From an uncultured Clostridia bacterium (lineage in GTDB: Bacteria > Bacillota > Clostridia > Christensenellales > Aristaeellaceae): a stretch of DNA of 10,392 nucleotides. The notes beneath the pieces are model-generated. The model made no database searches, was not told the origin of the DNA, and saw only the letters and a list, made by a program, of their open reading frames with translations. Below, piece by piece: positions 7,462 to 10,392 of this stretch. Within the stretch, counting starts at the first letter, position 1. Each line of letters opens with the position of its first letter. A program made the position numbers and the translations under genes. The stretch spans positions 1 to 10,392 of the forward strand of contig CAMJXZ010000091.1 in assembly GCA_946409855.1 (NCBI GenBank), given 5' to 3'.

Positions 7462-7490
7462 ATTATAAAAGAGAACCGGGAAATTGTCAA
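7462..7490 (-). promoter_or_regulatory. Consensus sigma-A promoter of the sensor operon
   Basis: On the minus strand there is a perfect TTGACA (complement of 7485-7490), a 17-base spacer and a perfect TATAAT (complement of 7462-7467). Transcription should start near 7455 and run through the lipoprotein, kinase and regulator genes. Twelve of twelve consensus bases predict strong constitutive expression unless it is repressed. Confidence 0.9.
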
Positions 7491-7491
7491 A

Positions 7492-7527
7492 GGGAGGGGG
7501 AAGCAAGGGCGGGGGACGGGGAAGGGG
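7492..7527 (+). other. Clustered G-runs with G-quadruplex potential, abutting the sensor-operon promoter
   Basis: The plus strand has six G-runs of 3-5 bases (7492-7494, 7496-7500, 7507-7509, 7511-7515, 7518-7521, 7524-7527) separated by loops of 1, 6, 1, 2 and 2 bases. The tract begins one base beyond the -35 box of the minus-strand promoter. The sequence meets the usual short-loop quadruplex pattern; folding and function are not shown. Confidence 0.5.
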
Positions 7528-7543
7528 AACAAATAACACAGGG

Positions 7544-7600
7544 GGTTTGCCTGTCAAAGCATTGCTGTGTTTCACCGGGGCATGATCCTTCCGGACAATT
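7544..7600. repeat. 57-bp imperfect direct repeat, left copy
   Basis: Aligns without gaps to 9106-9162, 43 of 57 bases identical by hand count. The most conserved block is GTCCGGAAGGATCA (minus strand). It contains a ribosome-site-like GGAAGGA placed before GTG 7575, which opens a frame reading MKHSNALTG. The two copies bracket the AbiE-like module. This copy lies between that module's terminator and the sensor-operon promoter. Confidence 0.7.
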
Positions 7601-7617
7601 CCTTCTTAATAATCAAT

Positions 7618-7656
7618 GCAGCCGCCGGACAGGATCAGGCTGCTTTTGTTTATTTT
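7618..7656. terminator. Hairpin terminator at the 3' end of the AbiE-like operon
   Basis: GCAGCC (7618-7623) pairs with GGCTGC (7638-7643) across a 14-base loop. It lies directly after the AbiEii-like stop codon at 7650. On the plus strand it is followed by a clear T-tract (7644-7656). On the minus strand, the direction of the genes, the trailing sequence is only moderately T-rich (ATTGATTATT). It probably ends the toxin-antitoxin transcript and shields the DNA from opposing transcription. The 6-bp stem is short. Confidence 0.5.
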
Positions 7657-8453
7657 AGGGCGTGCAGGAACTCGGTGATTCGTTCAAGGGCTTCGGTCAC
7701 CGGAATGCCCATCCAGTTGGATGAGCGGGATCGTTCCAGTCTTTGACGATAGGTTCGGTCTGCAAACGTCCGCTGAACTCTTGCCCGGATTGCATCCATG
7801 TTGTTTTCCCTCATGCCGGGATCAGAAAAAATATATGTATTCATGCACTGCTCCAGGCGATGACAGTCAACATGACCGGATAGATAACACATATCAAATA
7901 CGTCTTTATAACGTGTTGAAAGCGGGCCGAAGCGAAGGATGGAACGAAGTTTCTCTGTGAAGATCTGTTCCTTCGAATTGATCAGGAGGCTGGCGCCTTC
8001 GTCATCCATGCAGACATCAAAGCAGTATTCATCCTGTTCAATCTGTACCTGCTTATGAACACCCAGATCGATCTTGCTCCGCAGCGAATAGCCGGTTTCA
8101 TCCGTAATGGTGATGAAGACACGCTTGCCATGGTATTCCTGCTGAGAAAGCTCTTCTATCTCCCCGGCAATTTGGACAGCAATTCCTTCGAGACAGTTAA
8201 GGCGGCTGATAAAGTTCCTGATGGAATCATCCCCAAGAGAATACCGGATGAAGTCCAGGTCCATATCCTGTGTGGCCCGTCTTGCGTCGCCGGTGATGCT
8301 GCGCATGACCACGCCGCCCTTTACGGTGATGTGGCTGGCAAAGGAGCTTTTATCAATCGCTTTCAGAACGATATCCTGACACACACGCGCTTCGGCATTC
8401 GCCTGGGAATAGCCTTCGTCACGGACAGCGTCTATCAACTCCCTGAGATTCAT
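7650..8453 (-). CDS. abiEii: AbiEii-like nucleotidyltransferase toxin (type IV toxin-antitoxin)
   Basis: 267 residues from ATG 8453, with GGAGGT 9 bases upstream. A GTG at 8459 overlapping the previous stop is possible but lies too close to the ribosome site. The fold markers of the AbiEii/AbiGii nucleotidyltransferase family are present: VKGGVVMRSITG (about 44-55) followed by TQDMDLDF with aspartates about 63, 65 and 67, a later KIDLGV aspartate (about 129), the FTEKLRSILRFG lysine (about 168) and RYKDVFDM (about 182-188). Family toxins such as the MenT proteins add nucleotides to tRNA ends or otherwise block translation, and AbiE protects against phage. All expected catalytic residues are visible, so it is probably active. 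It sits 2 bases after the AbiEi-like gene, whose product is expected to silence or neutralise it. Base composition is near 50% GC against about two thirds in neighbouring genes, consistent with transfer. Confidence 0.85.
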   Translation of the reverse strand: MNLRELIDAVRDEGYSQANAEARVCQDIVLKAIDKSSFASHITVKGGVVMRSITGDARRATQDMDLDFIRYSLGDDSIRNFISRLNCLEGIAVQIAGEIEELSQQEYHGKRVFITITDETGYSLRSKIDLGVHKQVQIEQDEYCFDVCMDDEGASLLINSKEQIFTEKLRSILRFGPLSTRYKDVFDMCYLSGHVDCHRLEQCMNTYIFSDPGMRENNMDAIRARVQRTFADRTYRQRLERSRSSNWMGIPVTEALERITEFLHALK

Positions 8454-8455
8454 GT

Positions 8456-9010
8456 TCACAATACCTCCATTTGCAGCGCTTCCATGATCATCTTCCGTTT
8501 AGGCACAGACATGGCGTAATCCTGAATGTCCTGCATATTCAGCTGAAGCAATATTTTTCGGTAGTTCAGTAATACCTCTTTGTACAGGTCAAAAGGCAGT
8601 TTATTCTTATAACGCAGGAGCTCAATCAGCAGTCTTTCTCTGCTGTATATCCGGACCGGGTAGTCATGTTCCTGATCCATGACCGCACCCCGGTCCAATA
8701 TCTCATCAGGGACAAAATACTGCCTTACCCGGGCATCCCGAATCTTCGCCGCATTCCGGCTTGTCGCCAGATCACAGACATCGGGAATCACATCCGTCAG
8801 ACCGTAGTGATAGAAAGCGCTCAGAAGCGTTATTACGCCTCTGGGATACCGATGAGAGATGATCGCGTTTTCCGGAACGTGTTTCTGCTCGGCAAACACA
8901 CCGTTTTCCAGCCGGAAAAGACGGCCGGCAGCGATCCGCTGTTCAATATAATAATCTGAACCAAAGCGGGCAAGACACGCTTGTCTTGACAGCAGCTGCG
9001 GCAATGCCAT
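8456..9010 (-). CDS. abiEi: AbiEi-like antitoxin / autoregulator with N-terminal winged helix
   Basis: 184 residues from ATG 9010. The N-terminus (about 1-60: LLSRQACLARFGSDYYIEQRIAAGRLFRLENGVFAE) has the winged-helix pattern of AbiEi-type transcriptional repressors. It is followed by the family-typical HRYPRGVITLLSAFYHYGLTD and a C-terminal helical antitoxin part. The start is uncertain: AGGAGG sits only 2 bases before ATG 9010, better placed for TTG at 9004, and an in-frame TTG at 9037 lies within the operator. Known AbiEi proteins repress their own operon by binding inverted repeats and counter the toxin without forming a stable complex. An inverted repeat lies at 9031-9055 across the presumed transcription start. 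The stop is 2 bases from the toxin ATG, so the pair is translationally coupled. Confidence 0.82.
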   Translation of the reverse strand: MALPQLLSRQACLARFGSDYYIEQRIAAGRLFRLENGVFAEQKHVPENAIISHRYPRGVITLLSAFYHYGLTDVIPDVCDLATSRNAAKIRDARVRQYFVPDEILDRGAVMDQEHDYPVRIYSRERLLIELLRYKNKLPFDLYKEVLLNYRKILLQLNMQDIQDYAMSVPKRKMIMEALQMEVL

Positions 9011-9030
9011 CGCCTCCTGTCCGATGATAG

Positions 9031-9055
9031 TCCGCAAATTTTTTTATTTTGCGGA
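9031..9055. promoter_or_regulatory. Inverted repeat, candidate AbiEi operator
   Basis: TCCGCAAA (9031-9038) and its exact complement TTTGCGGA (9048-9055) are separated by 9 A/T bases. It lies immediately downstream of the -10 box and predicted start (near 9059), where a bound repressor would block transcription. This matches negative autoregulation known for AbiEi antitoxins. It could instead form a leader hairpin. Confidence 0.6.
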
Positions 9056-9066
9056 TGTTTATTTAA

Positions 9067-9095
9067 ATAATATCATCGCAATAAGCTGCTGTCAA
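9067..9095 (-). promoter_or_regulatory. Sigma-A promoter of the AbiE-like operon
   Basis: On the minus strand there is a perfect TTGACA (complement of 9090-9095), a 17-base spacer, then TATTAT (complement of 9067-9072; one mismatch to consensus). Start expected near 9059, about 50 bases before ATG 9010. The -35 box lies 10 bases inside the right copy of the 57-bp repeat, so promoter and repeat abut. Confidence 0.87.
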
Positions 9096-9105
9096 GCGGA
9101 AAGAA

Positions 9106-9162
9106 GATTAGCCTGTTAAGGCATGGTTGTCTTTCATAGGAACTTGATCCTTCCGGACGGTT
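9106..9162. repeat. 57-bp imperfect direct repeat, right copy
   Basis: Partner of 7544-7600 (43 of 57 identical, no gaps). On the minus strand it has GGAAGGA, then ATG 9137 opening a nine-codon frame MKDNHALTG that ends at TAA 9110-9108. The left copy reads MKHSNALTG and stays open. The region 9011-9434 holds no intact gene: besides this repeat it contains the AbiE promoter and operator, a hairpin and a coding relic. Confidence 0.7.
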
Positions 9163-9226
9163 TTTCATCGTTACGGCCGCTCTTCCGCATGATGATTCCC
9201 GCCGGCTAAAAGTTCCAGGAAACGGA

Positions 9227-9260
9227 GGATGCAGCCGGGTTTTTGCCTCCGGCTGCATCC
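9227..9260 (-). terminator. Strong 12-bp hairpin downstream of the beta-glucuronidase gene, candidate terminator
   Basis: GGATGCAGCCGG (9227-9238) pairs perfectly with 9249-9260 across a 10-base loop. It lies 54 bases after the end of the coding relic that follows the glucuronidase. The T-tract is poor in both directions (minus: TCCTCCGTTTCC), so it may act with other factors, protect the 3' end, or be structural. It is placed where the glucuronidase transcript would be expected to end. Confidence 0.45.
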
Positions 9261-9314
9261 CTCCTGGTTTGTGTATGAACTTGTCTGACGCCCGTCCGGC
9301 GAGCGGCTTCGATG

Positions 9315-9434
9315 TTACCGATCCAATTGGATGGAAGACGCCATCACCTTGTACAGGGTGGCGCAGGGTTCCTGGTTGGCCAGGCTGAAGCTGAACACCA
9401 GGGCGATGACCTGAAGCGTCTTCTTGAAAGCCGG
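9315..9434 (-). pseudogene. In-frame coding-like relic after the beta-glucuronidase stop (39 codons)
   Basis: Directly after the TGA at 9437-9435 the same frame runs 39 sense codons to TAA 9317-9315, reading KKTLQVIALVFSFSLANQ, then EPCATLYKVMASSIQLDR. About four fifths of the third codon positions are G or C, as in the real genes here and unlike the other frames of the stretch. There is no ATG before its hydrophobic part. It looks like the 3' remnant of a deleted gene or a former extension. I do not recognise the family. Chance openness cannot be excluded at this length. Confidence 0.35.
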
Positions 9435-10392
9435 TCATTCTTCGGCCGTCTTTTCCGGTTCGGCCCCGGAGCGCTCCATCTCCCCCCACCGGTCCCGGAA
9501 ATAGTGGGCCGCCATCTTGGGCGCGCGGTCCCGGGTGAAGAGGCCCTTTTTGTTGCCGCCTGCCCGCATCGGGCCCTGGCAGGTGGAAAAGTCGGCGAAG
9601 TTCCAGGGCATCTCGCCGACGACGAAATCCCGCTCGTCCAGGCAGGCGTTCATCGTCCGGTAGTAGGCTACCTGGAATTCCTCGGTGAACATTTCCGGCG
9701 CGGCGCCGTGGAGGCCGGCGATGGTATCCGCCCCGTACTCCGACAGGACGACGGGCTTGTGCTGCCCGGCCCACCAGTCCAGCTCCAGGCGGAAGGCGTA
9801 GCAGGCGGCGTCCAGGTCCCCGGAGAGGTTGTACCAGCCGTAGTAGCGGTTGATGAACACCACGTCCATGGAGCGGATCACCCGGTCCCGGTCGTATTTG
9901 TTCTGGCAGCCCACCACGGTCACCGGGCGGTCCTGCGGGTCTAATTGGTGCGCCAGGTCGTACAGCGGGCGCCAGTAGTCGTAGGCCTTGTCCGGGAAGG
10001 TGTCGGTGTCCGGCTCGTTGCCCAGGCTCCACATCACCACGCTGGGATGGTTTCTGTCCCGGGCGATCATGTCGCGGAGCACTTCCCGGTGATAGTCCGC
10101 CAGGTCCCAGCCGTAACGCTCGTCCGCCCACATGCCCACCGCCGGGGTCTCGTCCACGATGACGATCCCCTCCCGGTCGCACAGCCGGTACATCTCTTCC
10201 GCGTAGGGGTAGTGGCTGGTCCTGAAGCAGTTGGCGTGGAGCCAGTGGTAGAGGTTGATGTCCGTCACGTTCAGGCACTGGTCCAGGCCCTTGCCGCGGA
10301 AGGCGCTGTCCTCGTGCTTGGCCGGGCCGCGGAAATAGAAGGGCTTGCCGTTGATCAGGAAGCGCGTCCCCTCCACCCGGACCTCCCGGATG
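9435..10392 (-). CDS. uidA: Beta-glucuronidase, glycoside hydrolase family 2, N-terminal half outside the window
   Basis: Hydrolyses beta-D-glucuronides. 318 codons are visible; the frame runs open off the right edge (IREVRVEGTRFLINGKPFYF), so the start lies outside. The catalytic TIM barrel is present. The acid/base Glu of WSLGNEPDT (codon 10016-10014) and the nucleophile Glu of LSEYGADTIAGLH (codon 9740-9738) are 92 residues apart, against 91 in E. coli GusA. NRYYGWY and WNFADFSTCQGPMRAGGNKKGLFTRDRAPK near the end include the NxK pair (GGNKKG) that recognises the glucuronate carboxylate, which separates it from beta-galactosidases. The loop after DETPAVG is about 16 residues shorter than in E. 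coli GusA, so it is not a long Loop-1 enzyme. No signal peptide can be judged. It precedes the AbiE-like module and may belong to the same catabolic locus as the importer. Confidence 0.94.
   Translation of the reverse strand, partial: IREVRVEGTRFLINGKPFYFRGPAKHEDSAFRGKGLDQCLNVTDINLYHWLHANCFRTSHYPYAEEMYRLCDREGIVIVDETPAVGMWADERYGWDLADYHREVLRDMIARDRNHPSVVMWSLGNEPDTDTFPDKAYDYWRPLYDLAHQLDPQDRPVTVVGCQNKYDRDRVIRSMDVVFINRYYGWYNLSGDLDAACYAFRLELDWWAGQHKPVVLSEYGADTIAGLHGAAPEMFTEEFQVAYYRTMNACLDERDFVVGEMPWNFADFSTCQGPMRAGGNKKGLFTRDRAPKMAAHYFRDRWGEMERSGAEPEKTAEE

Noticed and set aside
7384..7575. 64-codon N-terminal extension of the sensor lipoprotein from GTG 7575
   Set aside because: It would place the promoter, leader hairpin and G-run tract inside the gene and bury the lipoprotein signal; the ATG at 7383 has a ribosome site.
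7446..7658. 70-codon plus-strand frame ending in the T-tract hairpin at 7618-7656
   Set aside because: No start signal or protein-like composition; it runs through the promoter, the G-runs and the repeat. The plus-strand T-tract is more simply part of a two-way terminator.
7544..9162. CRISPR array or transposon ends
   Set aside because: Only two diverged copies 1.5 kb apart, no spacers, no terminal inverted repeats and no transposase between them.
9435..9437. Recoding of TGA as a sense codon to join the glucuronidase to the following open frame
   Set aside because: TGA ends several other genes here at the normal family length, and the glucuronidase already ends where E. coli GusA does.
9073..10278. 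401-codon minus-strand frame covering much of the glucuronidase and its downstream region
   Set aside because: The upstream two thirds is low-complexity Arg/Pro/Gly translation of another frame of the glucuronidase, and the rest runs through a hairpin, the 57-bp repeat and the AbiE promoter.

Overview
The window reads as a GC-rich bacterial genome fragment, most likely from a gut or rumen clostridial (Firmicutes) lineage. The reasons are strong GGAGG ribosome sites, consensus sigma-A promoters with 17-bp spacers, YesM/YesN-style signalling and an export signal beginning MKKLLALVLALA. This assignment is inferred from style; no marker gene is present. Every convincing gene lies on the minus strand, so transcription runs from right to left.

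Layout, right to left. (1) 10392-9435: the C-terminal half of a GH2 beta-glucuronidase, followed in the same frame by a coding-like relic (9434-9315), a strong hairpin (9260-9227) and one copy of a 57-bp imperfect direct repeat (9162-9106). (2) 9095-7650: a less GC-rich two-gene module with its own promoter and operator-like inverted repeat, matching an AbiEi/AbiEii type IV toxin-antitoxin pair. It ends in a hairpin, and the second copy of the 57-bp repeat (7600-7544) lies beyond it. (3) 7490-3358: a near-perfect promoter drives a three-gene sensing operon: a YtfQ-like sugar-binding lipoprotein, a LytS/YesM-type histidine kinase and a YesN-type response regulator with an AraC DNA-binding domain. 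(4) 3331-1: a second consensus promoter, preceded by two 8-bp direct repeats exactly 21 bp apart, drives a sugar ABC importer: exported binding protein, intrinsic terminator (probable attenuator), double-ATPase subunit and permease, the last cut by the window edge.

Working model: the lipid-anchored binding protein reports an outside sugar to the helical sensor domain of the kinase. The kinase phosphorylates the regulator, which binds the 21-bp-spaced repeats and switches on the importer. This resembles the known XylFII-LytS-YesN xylose-sensing system of Clostridium beijerinckii, but with a YtfQ-like sensor. The nearby beta-glucuronidase hints at plant or host glycosides; the actual ligand cannot be read from the sequence.

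Caution: the first ~45-60 bases do not fit the permease. In another frame they resemble a Bacteroidota PorV protein, so the left edge may be a chimeric assembly join.
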